Notes: generated from the letters alone by a model not told the origin. A DNA stretch of 64,000 nucleotides from Gamsiella multidivaricata (GCF_025024155.1 NW_026251743.1:124001-188000); one strand, 5' to 3'. Shown: positions 24,129-35,340, counted from the first letter of the stretch. Made by a program: numbers and translations.

Positions 24129-25039
24129 TTACAACTTGGCCTGGAAGCCGGTCTTCTCCTTGGCGGCGTTGAGGACGGAGTCGAGCTTGGTGGCCATCAT
24201 GATGGCACCCTTGACCTTGATCTTTCCAGACATGAAGAGCTTCTGGCCGTTGGCCTTGCCCTCGGCAAGGGCAACAAAGTCGTCATCCTTGACATCGATG
24301 GTGATATCGGGCTTGAGGCCGGCGACGGTTCCCTTGTGCATGGAGCCGTTGCCGTTCTTCAAGTCGAAGGTCCAGGTGGCTATATGTCGAGAGGAATACA
24401 ATGCAAAGAATGAGATGAGTGATGAGTACAAGGTACGGTACAGCATTTTGCTGGTGGTGAAATGCAGAGGGGAGACGCAGGTGAACATACCGACTTGACC
24501 AGCGTTGTTCTTGACGTTGAACTGGAAGACACCCTTGACCTTCTTGACCTGGTCCTGGCGCTCGGCCTCGGTGAGGGTCTTGAGGTGCTCATCAATCTGG
24601 GTGAGGAGAGCAGAGGACTTGAAGCCGTCAACAGCGAGAGCTATAGGAGACCGGAAAAGAAGCAATTGTGAGCCAAGAGTGATTACAACATAGCCGAGTC
24701 GGAAAAGGAAGAGTAGAGAGTCCGTTGCTCGGTAAAGAGAGATCCTGAATGTTTCTGCATCAAAATATTGCTCCTAAAATGTCCCAGTTGCTGTTTTGCT
24801 TCAGGAGTATCCATTTGACCCATATTTAGATGTGCGCTGGTGTGGAGTGCTACATGATCCAGTTCATTGTTTTCCCAAAAGGCGTTGCTGAATAATATGG
24901 ATGCGAAAGCGAATGCGGACGCGGACGCGGATCGAGTCGATAGCAGTGCCGGTGAAGGTGTACTGTTGCTGCTCCTGAAGACTCGGCGGATGGAATGAAG
25001 ACACAATTGGTGTCAAGACATAAGATAGCACTTACACAT
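24129..25039 (-). CDS. SCP2-type sterol/lipid carrier, peroxisomal
   Basis: Small lipid-transfer protein of the SCP2 fold, expected in the peroxisome matrix, where it carries fatty acyl-CoA or sterols. Three exons (25039-25036, 24640-24491, 24379-24129) give 134 aa. The first coding exon holds only ATG plus one base; with it the N-terminus reads MSLAVDGFKSSALL, and every junction is in phase. Family hallmarks are VKGVFQFNVKN, ATWTFDLKNGNGSMHKG, PDITIDVKDDDFVALAEGK and the conserved GQKLFMSGKIKVKG. The protein ends in QAKL, so AKL fits a PTS1. A standalone SCP2 domain of this size is normal in fungi. A TATAAATA (minus strand) lies about 115 bp upstream of the ATG. Confidence 0.93.
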
Positions 25040-26322
25040 GGTTGTAAAGTGTTGGTGGTTGGGGGGTGTGGGGTGAGTGAGGGTGGAGTGGAAAGTGAAG
25101 GAAGACTGATGGAAAGAAGGGAATAAGAAGGGGGACGGGAGAGAGTGAAGTATTTATACGGCCTTCAGACAACAAAGTGTCTCTTCGCTCTAAAGCGAAT
25201 GCGTTTCCTTTGAGTAGGTCTCTTTCCTATGCCATGACAAAAGATTTTCTTGACATGCGGACGGATGGGCATTGGGAGTGAAGTGAACCCCAATAAGGTT
25301 GCAGTGTGCCCCGCAATTTTTGTTATTTTCATGTGCATCCATTTCGATCGTCGCTGCTATCCACAGGGACCAGTAACCCTTTCCCTCGAAGGCAAACTGC
25401 TGTCCATGGTCAATGTCATTACCGCCGCCGGCCATCGTTCTTCAATCTCCTCTTTTACCACGGTTATTTCGTCCTGCCGCGTGGACTAGAATGCGTATTG
25501 GTCGTGTTACCATCGCGAAAAAAACCGGACCCCTCCACCATAAAGTGTCATGATCATAGACCAGCTCTTCTCCTTTGCCCTTTTCTCGGTGCAAACCCGT
25601 GCAGTGCCCTTATCCGCAGGTCATCATTTCCATATAGAACCGAGATCACGACCCAGTCTTTGTTCGAGGGGGAACATGTCTATCGATATGTCCGACTTGA
25701 TGTCTTGCTGGGAATGGGGGAGCCGATCTGTGGAGAAGCACTCCTTATTTTGGGTTGGGACACAGGCATGGCATGGGCTTATTCTGTAGATGCACAACTA
25801 GGTTCCTTACTATTGCACGTGCCGGTGCACCCGAGCCGAGCAAAAAAAAAAGTAGACGACGACCTTCACTCATCGAAAGCCCCTGTCCCACCGATTCGTC
25901 TTCCCCACGCACGCAGGAGCGGAGCATTCGACCGACGAGCGGGGAAGCCGCTTTCTTGGCTACCGCGATGGAGTTGCTCAGTTTCCTGCACCCTGTTGAT
26001 CTCGCGTACATGGAGCGGACCATACGTACACCCTTGAACCTGTAGTAGACATCGCGTCCATGTCCCTTTTGTCTGCCCCCTTCTGTCTGCGCTTCTACGT
26101 GCGACGTGTTTCATCGTGTTGGGATGTACGTACGTGACCTCGCGGTAGTACGTGTCGTGCGGTTCACCCCTTCATGTTGCCACCATTTTGGAGCACATAC
26201 TCCTTGGGCAAGTACATGCAACAATCGACCTCGCCATTGCCACCACGCTCCTGTCCCCTGCATCAACTATTCATCAGCGCTGCATCGCCATCTTTGCTGC
26301 TCGCTCAGACACAGAAACAAGT
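25040..26322. promoter_or_regulatory. Divergent promoter region
   Basis: About 1.28 kb between the SCP2 gene (-) and the UBX-LRR gene (+). A 732-nt open frame (25306-26037, +) crosses it, but it has no motif and overlaps open frames on the other strand, so I do not call it. The rest shows no recognisable gene or RNA. Confidence 0.4.
25150..25157 (-). promoter_or_regulatory. TATA box of the SCP2 gene
   Basis: TATAAATA on the minus strand, about 115 bp before the start codon at 25039, in a C/T-rich leader context. Confidence 0.5.
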
Positions 26323-29300
26323 ATGGACACCACCACCAGTGACTTGCGCGCTCGCCTTCTCGACCTCGGCTTCAACCTACATCAAGCCAGAGCCGCAGTA
26401 GACGCAGGAAACACTACGGTTGAGTCAGCAACGGAATGGTAAAGCATGCACATCCGGAAACAAGCTTCTACAAAGCTAACTTCCGTTGCAAAAAAGGAGT
26501 AGAGGCAGCCTTATCAACTAACACTGGAACACGCGTTTTTCTTTGGATTCTTAACGATAGGATCTTTGACAACAGCGCCACGCCTGCGCCATCAACCAGC
26601 AGCGCCGGCAATAACGCCACACTACGTCTTCGCGATGAACAAGATGAGGCCTTTGATACGGACCTTCAGCAGGCACTTTCAGAATCCTCCAGAGTAACAT
26701 ATACTCTTCCAACCCACACCTCCAAACCATCGCCCGCTGCAGTCAGCCTGTCACCAGAACCCCCTAGCGCCTCGGCCACGAAAAAGATTAAGATCAATAT
26801 CATTCGAAACGAACCATCAGCCAAAACTACACCACTATTGCCACTGGCATCGCGGCACAAAGACGGAGAATTGGAGGCTCAAAACGCTGCACGACTCGCA
26901 GAGGCTAACAGGAGAGCCGAGCAGACCAAACGGGAAAAAATGGAGGCTCGCCTGGCCCGCCAGAGAGCATTGAACGATCTTAAGGAAGATAGAGAGAATA
27001 GAAAACTTCGCACCCATCACGCGACAGGATCGTCTGCAACTGCTGTACCTGGAGGCGCAAATGTATCCAACATTCAAGCACAAATTAGTACACCGACTGC
27101 TCCTTCGGAAACCTCGAGTAGATCTCTCACGATGGTTCAGGTAAGGAGCCTTTCATTGTGCGGCCATTTTGGTGCCGCCTTTCAAACGGTGCCTTCACGT
27201 ACTGATTCTCTGTGTTGTTTCCGATCTTCTGATGAATAGCTACGACTGAAGAACGGATCAGTCTTGAAACGATCATTTGAGAGCAGCGCAACACTGAAAG
27301 ATCTTTTTGAGCTTGCGCGTGCAGAGGATGGCAACATTGGATCCGCTGACATCAGCCTGATTCAGGTAAGTTCACACTGTTGTTGGAAACCTTATCATAT
27401 GCAACACAGCAATGAAGCGTAAAATTCTTAATCCTCATGTGCTTGTATCACCCGTGGTCTACATAGCCGTTTCCTAGGAAAGAGTTCACGATCGCGGACA
27501 ACAGTCTCACATTGTCCGACGCGGGTCTTTGCCCCAGCTGCTCACTCAATGTCTTGGTTCAAGCACCAATTCCGGCGCCACAGCCCATTATGCCTGGTTC
27601 ATGGCTTCCACCTGACGTCGAAATGGAGGAACCTTCAGCATCAGGAGCCCAGGATGAACTGATGTTGGCCGACGAGGAATACAACGAGGGTGGGGGTCAT
27701 GGGGACGAGGAGGACGCCTCAGAACAGGATGAAGTTGAAGACGACCAAGCAGGCGAAATAGATGATAGCGACGGTGATGGCGATGATGACGAGGACGATG
27801 GGGATGATATGATGCATGCACTACCTATGCCGCTCCACCCACCACAGCATCCTTTTGCAGGTGGAGGCAGAGGCAGAGGACGAGGACGGGTAGGACAGAT
27901 ACCGTTTTCCGGAGCAGGGCGCGCACTTGGGTCAACAGTATCGGCCTCATCGACCAGTCAATCCGGGACACCTGTGGAATCAAATGTAGAGAACACGGAT
28001 GTCGCCCGTCGTCAACGTATTTTGGATGCCATGGCCAATAGATCAGCCATTCAGCATGGCGCGGATAACAAGGGCTCGGAAAGCCGGCGGAAAAAAACAA
28101 AGGAAAAGTTTATTCCAACACTTCAGTCGCTTTGCAGCTACTCGGTCGCAGGTGGGTCTTTGTGTTGTGGGTGTCAAGTTGCTCATTAGTCTCATACGAT
28201 ATTTTTGCTAGCAGCAGTCGTTAACCTATTCTACATATAACTGTAGTCATGTTGGCGGCCAAGGACTCGAAATCGAGTAAGAATCTAAAGCTATTTGGAG
28301 AAAATGTTGGATCGCAGATCGCAGAAGGCATCATTCAGGAACTCATCAAAATGAAGCAGCTCGACCAGCTGACTTTCAAGCGGCTCTATAGCTGGTATGC
28401 ACCAGCTCCATGTCTTTTTGCTTTTGAACTGTCGGATATGGTTTGTCCACTTTATCATCTTGTTGACGCGCGCTTCTATTTACAGTTCCATCGTGAATAT
28501 AGTGCTCGATGCATACTCGCGTGCCACGGACTCGTTGATGGACGCCATTGGGACCTCTCAGTCTCGATCACTGACGTATCTCAGCCTGAAGGAATGTATA
28601 TTCTTGACAGACAAAGGATTTTCGAATATCCGCCGCTTTGGGGAGTTGGAGTACCTGGATCTGTCACACTGTCGCATCACGGACAAAACTCTCGAGTTCA
28701 CGCTAGACCTTCCATATTTGAGCACGCTTCATTTATCGGCAACAAAAATCACAACAGGAGGCCTGGCGAGAATCATTTCGAAAGCTGCATGGAGCTCGAC
28801 GCTGCAGACGCTTGATTTGTCGTACTGCGAAGAGATCAAGGGACCCGCTGTTCTCGTCAATCTGCAAGGTGAGCGATTAATTATGATGCCAAGTATTAGT
28901 TCATGTAAATGTGCAGCCGAGCATGATACCAACCGAACGCTTGTGTTCACTACATCCCTCTTGTGTTGGTTTTGATGCACTTTAGAACTTACGGGCCTCA
29001 GGACACTTAAGCTGAACAACACCCGTGCATTTGATCATTCTCCAGTCCAGGTTCCCGACCAGCGGGCGTTCATCTACTTGCTGCATCTGGATATCGCAAG
29101 GACCCCGATAACCAACGATGACCTTGTTAAGTTGATCCCTTGTTTCAAGTCGCTGGAGGTCCTCAATCTGAGCTCATGTGCGAGTGTGACCGCTGCGTCT
29201 TTGGAAAGCTGTGTACAAGGTACTGCTGCCTTATAGTCGATGCCCAGCTCCATGTCTATAGCACTTCTCCCGACCGTACGTGCGCATTCTCTAATTTCTC

Positions 29301-30097
29301 TCTATGGCTGTAGAACTTCGCGAGCTGCACAATATCAGCTTTCCGAATCGGGAACACGATCTCGTCAGTGTGCTGCCCACAGCAGCAGGTAACAAACTAT
29401 GGGTACTATAGTTTTGGTTATTGGCGACTCCAATAGCTGCATTGTCTAACAGTCTTTTGATCTACTTTCTCCAAATAGCGCTACCATTGACACATCTGGA
29501 TCTGACGGGCTTTTTGTTCGTGACAGACGACGCTATCCTTTCGCTGTCAGCGGCTACAAATCTGCAAATGCTTTCGTTAGCAGGAACAAAACTCACGGAC
29601 GTTGGATCAGCGGCGTTTGTCCATATGTCGTCGCTGAAAGAACTTTTGCTTGACCGGACCATCATTGGCGACAAGACCATGGAATACTTGCGAGGTAATC
29701 AGCAGGCACGATATTGAGGTCGGCGTCTATTCAGTATTCTTATTAGTATGTGTTCTAACTCGCGCATATCTCAGATTTGGGTAGGATCGAGGTTCTTTCC
29801 TTGCATCGATGCGAACGACTGACTACCGCAGGAATGATGCTCCTTGGAAAATGCGCGTTCTTTTCGATCAAGCTGAAGAGACTGAATCTTGGATATAACA
29901 AATACATCCATGACGAAGCACTGACGGTGTTTATACGATGTAACGAGCTGAACACGCTGAATCTGGAGTACACGGATGTGTCTGAAGAACGGGCGTTGAG
30001 ACTACAGGAATCGTTGCCGAATCTGAAGCAGCTTCGGATCCAAGGAATCACGCAAGGAGCAGTGTATGAAGAGACCCCCCGACCTACTTTTACGTGA
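26323..30097 (+). CDS. UBA-UBX protein with C-terminal leucine-rich repeats (predicted Cdc48/p97 adaptor)
   Basis: Ten exons (26323-26438, 26561-27140, 27240-27365, 27467-28151, 28247-28394, 28486-28868, 28986-29219, 29314-29388, 29479-29694, 29775-30097) close in phase to 961 aa. Residues 5-42 are UBA-like (LRARLLDLGFNLHQARAAVDAGN then ATEWIF). Residues about 160-200 form a basic coiled coil like that of UBXN1/SAKS1 (REKMEARLARQRALNDLKEDRENRK). Residues about 233-310 are a UBX domain with the strand LRLKNGSVLKRSF and the p97-binding loop PFPRKEF. An acidic Asp/Glu block (about 330-385) and a Gly/Arg-rich stretch follow. From about 540 to the end, LRRs of the F-box/AMN1 type recur (LTYLSLKECIFLTDKGF, LEYLDLSHCRITD, LEVLNLSSCASVT, LKRLNLGYNKYIH). 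An adaptor linking Cdc48 to ubiquitylated clients is inferred. Confidence 0.88.
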
Positions 30098-30831
30098 TCG
30101 GGACGCGTTAGATCTGTTCTTGCGAATATAAAACAAACGGCGATGTTTTACAAAAACGACTAGACCATCGATGATCGATACGTTTGTCAATGTTGCTTTT
30201 AGCGCCTACATGTCACTACGGCCTCTGTGGAAATGGACCATGACATCTACTCTGAACTGGCATTGTGGAAACCTTATTGGTTTCAGAAAAATATATCGCT
30301 TTTGCGCTTCTGAGGTAGCCGATGTACGTTCTACTAGCATAGAGACCAGTTGGTAACCTGTAAGGAGTCTGTATGTGATGGATAATTTAGCCATGGTGGA
30401 TCGAGCCCGCCCTTGGTCTCCCTCCGCTGCCGTTCCAAGAGTCCATCGTAGCTCTAGTGAGGTTGGAATATGACGACCAACGACATGATGTTTCAGATAG
30501 CCCCTCTCTGACAACCTCCATTGGCACCACCACTACCTGGGCTGGTGTCGGGAGCACAAAAGACGTGTGAGGTCAGCTTCTGACAGCGGAGCGATTATTC
30601 TGGAGAATCTCGACACTTCGATACACAAAATAGACGCTTTACATCACATCTTAAAACTGCCCTTTTTTCATTGCCCCCCACTCCTCTTTTCCTTTTTTAC
30701 CGCCCGCCTTCTTTCGGCTTCTTCTCTTCTTCCCTTCTTCCCTTCTTCCCTCTTCCCTTCTTCCCTTCTTCTTCCTCAGCATCCCAGTCGAAACCACACA
30801 CACAGCCCAGACAAAGACAGACAGCTGCAGG
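30098..30831. promoter_or_regulatory. Intergenic region upstream of the Hsp70-like gene
   Basis: About 730 bp. A pyrimidine tract of TTCCC units runs at about 30722-30777, just before the start codon. An imperfect heat-shock-element-like run (TTCTGGAGAATCTCG) lies at about 30599-30613, which I rate only as possible. Open frames in 30206-30514 have no motif. Confidence 0.35.
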
Positions 30832-33502
30832 ATGAGTCACTACGGGTATCCCGGCCAGAACAACAACGGCTACGGGTACGATCCATCCGGGGGTGCATAC
30901 ACAGGCGCCCAGCACGACCCCAACGTCCCACCATACACACCTTACTCGGGCAACGCAGGTGGACCAGGACCAGGGGGCTATGTCCCCAGTCCTGCATTCA
31001 ACCCTATGCAGGCCAACAGCACGCCGAATCTCAATGGAGGAGGGTACCCGAACAATAGCAACAACAGCAGCAACATGATGGGCTATGACAATGCTCATCT
31101 GAATGCCAACAACAGCAATAACAACAATCTTAATTACGCCCCCTCGACAGCCTCGGGTTACGGGGCTCCTCCTCTTGGACAGCAATACCAGGCTGGAGGG
31201 TTGACCTATCAACAGACCATCCACAACCCGCCCCCCAAACCATATGCGTCTGGGCAGAGTCCTATCCCGAATGCTGCCACGCCAAGCCAGCCTCGCGCTG
31301 AGCAGCCAAAGCCTGAGGGCGACTATCCTGTTGTCATGGCAATTGATTTCGGTAAGGACACCCCCCTGAACTGCTTGTCTGAGGATGAGAATATAGGCCT
31401 ATTGAGGAGAACTCTTGGCTGACCAGCTTACATCATGTTCGTTCTTCCCTTTGTAAAAAAAAAAAAAAAAAGGAACAACGTACTCTGGAGTGGCCTATGC
31501 CCTCAAGGCCGACGGAGAAGTACACGACATCACGAAATGGTATGACAGCACATTGTCAATCAATTGCACCCTGGATACGAAGCGACGTAGGAAAGCGCCA
31601 TCATCAACAGCGGCAACAACACTTGGCAGCAGCAGGAGTAGTAGCAGCAGGAACAATAGCGAGAGTGAACCCTGCCCCCTTTTTTTCCTCTCTTTTCTCT
31701 TTCTCCCGGTCAATTGTTTGGCGCATGATTACGCACAGGAATGTCAACAGCAGCAAGCACCAAGGACACCTTTCAATTCGACCACAGAAAAAAAAAAGAA
31801 AAAGATAAAGAAAAACGACACTGACTTTAGTAATACCCTTCCACAACTGTTACGATTAGGCCTCGACATCTGGCGCAGTACCCAAAGACACCGACCCTGA
31901 GCTTGTACAAAAAGGATTCACAAAAGATTCTGGATTGGGGTCACGCCGCTCGCCTGGCGATGCTGAAGCCTTCGGCCAAGGACTTTGTCCTCCTCCGCAA
32001 ATTCAAGCTCCAGCTCGACGAGTCCCTGCAGAATGCCCCGCTCGAGAATGGGATCTCTGCACTCGAGGCTGTGACGCACTACCTCAAAAAGCTTCATGGC
32101 CATGTCATGTCCGAGTTGATGAGGGGCTTCATCAAGAATTATGAACCGACCCAGTTCCAGTACTGTCTGACGGTGCCCGCCATGTGGTCCGACGCGGCCA
32201 AGAACACGATGCGACGGGCGGCCATTGGTGCGGGATTGATCCAGGAGGGTGACCCACCAAACCGACTGATCCTGATCTCGGAGCCCGAGGCTGCGGCGAT
32301 GTACTGTGAGAGGATGGTGGAACGCTTCTCGTTGAAGCATGGGGATCGGTTCATGATCTGCGATGCTGGTGGTGGAACGGTTGATCTGATTGTGTTTGAG
32401 GTGAGCGAGCCGCCAGGTCAGGCTCGTCATCTGAAGGAGGTTACGCGTGGGCATGGTGCATCCTGTGGATCTGTGTTCTTGGATGCCAACATGGAGAAGT
32501 TGCTGGATCGAAAGTTCAGGAGGTACCGCAAGGGTATCAAGGCGTGCGGATGGGCGTCGCTCATGGATACGTTCGTCGATATGGTCAAGCCGATGTTCAA
32601 CGGACAGGAGGATGTGTTGATGCAGATCCCGCAGGCCACCGGTCTCGAGGACTTGAATGACCCAGATATTGGGTTGGAAGACGGTGTGCTATGTGTGCCT
32701 GTGGAGGAGATGAAGTCTGAGGTTTTTGAGCCGGTTATTTCGGATGTGCTGGATCTGATCCAGAAACAGCTGCACCAGAGTCAGGTATGCAATGCGATCT
32801 TCATGGTTGGAGGATTCGGATCTTCGCGGTATCTGGAGGAGCGTGTGCGGCAGGAGTTCTCGCATCTGGTCGGGCTGATTGCGGTGCCTCAGCGTCCAGA
32901 GTTGGCAGTGGTCCGAGGAGCGGTGTATGCGGGCTTGAACACGAAGACGATCAACATGCGTGTGGCCCGTCGCTGGTATGGTGTGGATGCGAACATGCCG
33001 TTCGAGGAAGGTGTTGATCCGGAATCAAAGAAGATTATCTCGCATGATGGACATGTGCGCTGCAAGGAGCGGTTCTCTGTTTATGTGCGTCCAGGACAAC
33101 AGATCGGTGTGGACGAATGTGTGTCGAAGGAGTACGTGACCTGGTCGTATCCCAAGGGTCTGGATTCGCCCCTGTACGTGTGCAACTCACCCAATCAGCC
33201 CAAGTATATCACGGACCCGGGAGTGCAGAAGATTGCAGACTTTCATATTCCGATGCCGGAGATCCCAGGCGCGCAGCCCCGTACGCGTGTCGTCTTTAGG
33301 CTGAACATGTATTTCGGTAAGGCAGCGCAGTCCCTATTCACTTGTTTATGGAGCGATGTGCTGGATCATGAATACTAATGCAATCTGATTTATTTATTTA
33401 TTTTTCATTCTAGGGTTGACCGAGGTGCGTGCGGAGGCTGTGATCAACGGAAACACATATACGACGATCTGTTCATTCGGCGGCGGTAACCGGTCTAACT
33501 AA
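30832..33502 (+). CDS. Hsp70-like ATPase (HSPA12 type) with Asn/Gly/Tyr-rich N-terminal domain
   Basis: Four exons (30832-31351, 31473-31539, 31860-33316, 33414-33502) join in phase to 710 aa. Residues 1 to about 165 are low complexity, rich in Asn, Gly, Tyr, Pro, Gln and Ser (MSHYGYPGQNNNGYGYDPSG; poly-Asn runs), with almost no charge. The actin-like ATPase fold follows: phosphate 1 AIDFGTTYSGVAYA, phosphate 2 ICDAGGGTVDLIVFEV, and the adenosine motif IFMVGGFGSSRYLEERV. The canonical Hsp70 substrate-binding domain and EEVD end are absent. Instead there is a beta-rich HSPA12-like C-terminus ending FGGGNRSN. Such proteins are expanded in filamentous fungi, and their roles are poorly known. The start opens a continuous frame directly after a pyrimidine-rich leader. 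Confidence 0.9.
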
Positions 33503-33795
33503 ACCATCATGGTACCATACTTTTTTTTTCTACTTTTTCTTTTTTTTTTTTTTTTGTCCCTCATAATAAAATATTTACTCTCAATCGCAAATGACAGATG
33601 TTTTCTTTTGTTCATGAATTATAGGATCTTTTTTATTGCTGCAAGGGTTGGCTATTGTACAAGTGAAATAAAAGAGATGAAATGAGAGAGACTAGATGTA
33701 CACGATGTGAATGGAAAAATTATGATGGTGTGCCGCGATGTGCTGTGGTGTGTTTTTTGCATTGATGTGCTTTGCTGGGCTTTGCTCTGCTTTTC

Positions 33796-34260
33796 TTAGT
33801 ATCGATAATGGCGGTCAGCACGACGACGGTGCGCATCGTGTCCATGCTTCTTCTTGAGGGACACTATAGCCAGAAGCGCCGCGACCTTTGATGCCTTGTG
33901 TCCTCCTTGACGATAGTTCCCTGTGCGGTGAGTGGTACGATGGTGATGGTGATGGCGAGGTCTGAGTGAGGCCAAAAAACCGGGTCGACGTTGGGAGGCG
34001 ATGACGGTGCGATGGGGAGAGGAGCGGTGGAAGAAGCCGAAACCGGTCTTGCGGACGGGTTGACGGATGGGTTGACGGACGCGTCGTCCGTGTCCTAGGC
34101 GGCGGGGTGCTGCTGCAACGGGGACGGGGGCTGCGGCGCGGGGGAGGGGACGGGCGTGAGTATATCGGCGGGAGCGGAACATGGCTTTGAGGCGGGCCAT
34201 GGTTGAGGGTTTGTAGTAGACCTGTTGGGCAGGGACGGGGCGACTGTGGAGCAGAGACAT
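33796..34260 (-). CDS. Small basic His/Arg-rich protein, unknown
   Basis: Single-exon frame of 154 aa starting at the first ATG after a hexanucleotide repeat leader. The sequence is strongly basic and rich in Arg, His and Pro. It has Pro/Ala-rich (LPRAAAPVPVAAAPRRLGHG) and HHHHHR blocks and a short hydrophobic stretch (KVAALLAIVSLKKKHG) near the C-terminus. There are no cysteines and no signal peptide. A TATA box and a repeat-rich leader upstream support a real promoter. I recognise no domain. The composition could suit nucleic-acid or metal binding, but that is inference. It is convergent to the Hsp70-like gene, about 290 bp away. Confidence 0.6.
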   Translation of the reverse strand: MSLLHSRPVPAQQVYYKPSTMARLKAMFRSRRYTHARPLPRAAAPVPVAAAPRRLGHGRRVRQPIRQPVRKTGFGFFHRSSPHRTVIASQRRPGFLASLRPRHHHHHRTTHRTGNYRQGGHKASKVAALLAIVSLKKKHGHDAHRRRADRHYRY

Positions 34261-34297
34261 GTTGAAGTGCTTATGGTTGAAGTTGCAGTAATTGCAG

Positions 34298-34341
34298 TTG
34301 TAGTTGTAGTTGTAGTTGTAGTTGTAGTTGTAGTTGTAGTT
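34298..34341. repeat. TTGTAG hexanucleotide repeat
   Basis: About seven tandem copies of GTTGTA lie 40-80 bp upstream of the start codon at 34260. In the transcribed (minus) sense this is a CAACTA/ACTACA repeat, probably within the 5' untranslated leader. Confidence 0.85.
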
Positions 34342-34396
34342 GCTGTAGTGTGAAGTAGTAAGTTGTAATAGTTGCTGCCGAGGGTCCAGGGCACGT

Positions 34397-34405
34397 CTTT
34401 TTATA
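34397..34405 (-). promoter_or_regulatory. TATA box of the basic protein gene
   Basis: TATAAAAAG on the minus strand, about 140 bp before the ATG at 34260 and about 55 bp upstream of the hexanucleotide repeat. Position and sequence fit a strong core promoter. Confidence 0.55.
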
Positions 34406-35034
34406 CGTTCCTGTTTCTTTGGAAGTGTCGCCAGGGACGGGGATAAAGAGCGATATGTGGAGCAGAGGGGCGACAATGACGGTGATGATGTCGAGGCATT
34501 GAAAGCAAAGGCTCCCCTTTCCTAAGAGAACACAACCCATACAAGGAAACGCTCCATGGGGCACAGACGGCTAGCTTATTTTAAATTTTTTAAAGGACAA
34601 GTGACATCATCCGCGCATCACCGTGCTTCGCCCCATGCCGACTACATGTCCCTCTTTGCTCTAAACGCGCTCAAGGGTGTGGAGACAGAGCCATGATGAC
34701 AATGATATCCTGCTACGCCAAATGATGCGCTTTGCTGTCATCCCGCCCGCACCCTCTTCGCACTCTTGCTCTGCAGACCCCCAGCGTCTCCTTCACCTCG
34801 GGGGGAGGAGGGAGAGTGAAAGGATCATCATTATTCGGACATGAGCGGGTGGATGACCTCCCCTTCAAAAGCACACGTGATGGGATCCACCCTGGATGCC
34901 AAGGGATGACAGCTGCGAAACAGACTGAACACTAAGTCATAATTGTCTTGGCACTGTGCATATATCCCAGTTCTCGCTCTTTCCTGCTTCTTTTCATCTT
35001 TCTTCTCTCACTCACAACAACATAACAACACAAT
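34406..35034. other. Divergent intergenic region
   Basis: About 630 bp between the basic protein gene (-) and the small disordered protein gene (+). A TATATC lies near 34968, about 65 bp before the start codon at 35035, followed by a CT-rich and CAACA-rich leader. No gene is recognised. Confidence 0.4.
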
Positions 35035-35340
35035 ATGTCGTCCAACAATCACCCCAAGTCCGCTGCTGCTGCCGCAGGAAACCCTACGCCCCAGTCCACA
35101 CCATCTTCTGGTCCTGGCCAGCACGAGAAGGGCGAGTTCCATATCCTGCCCGTTGACGAGGATAAGAAGCATCCACCCCCACCCAAGGGTCGCCACAGCG
35201 AGGCAAACTCTGGTGGGCCGGATCTGAGAAGCGAGTTCCATGTCGGCCCCGCAATGATGCCCGGCCCCTTTGTGAGCTCCATGGGCGCCAACGCTACAGC
35301 CTTCGAACGGGAGAATGCACAAAAGGCCAAGAAGGAGTAG
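35035..35340 (+). CDS. Small hydrophilic disordered protein, unknown
   Basis: Single-exon 101-aa frame. It is rich in Pro, Gly, Ser, Ala, Lys and Glu with no hydrophobic segment or cysteine. Two similar short blocks occur: EKGEFHILPVDE and LRSEFHVGPAMM, sharing EFH and a following Pro two residues on. The end is Lys-rich (ENAQKAKKE). The leader looks like an expressed fungal promoter (TATA-like site, then CAACAACATAACAACACA before the ATG), and an AATAAA follows about 55 nt after the stop (TGTAAATAAAACACG). I do not recognise a family. Hydrophilin or stress-protein character is possible from composition only. Confidence 0.65.
   Translation: MSSNNHPKSAAAAAGNPTPQSTPSSGPGQHEKGEFHILPVDEDKKHPPPPKGRHSEANSGGPDLRSEFHVGPAMMPGPFVSSMGANATAFERENAQKAKKE

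Noticed and set aside
25306..26037. 732-nt plus-strand open frame between the SCP2 and UBX-LRR genes
   Set aside because: No motif, unusual residue composition, overlapped by other open frames on both strands, and it lies in a shared promoter region.
31540..31859. Open frame through the second intron of the Hsp70-like gene
   Set aside because: Joining 31539 to 31860 gives KWPRHLAQYPKTPTLSLYKK in the family's frame; the intron frame is low complexity with A and T tracts.
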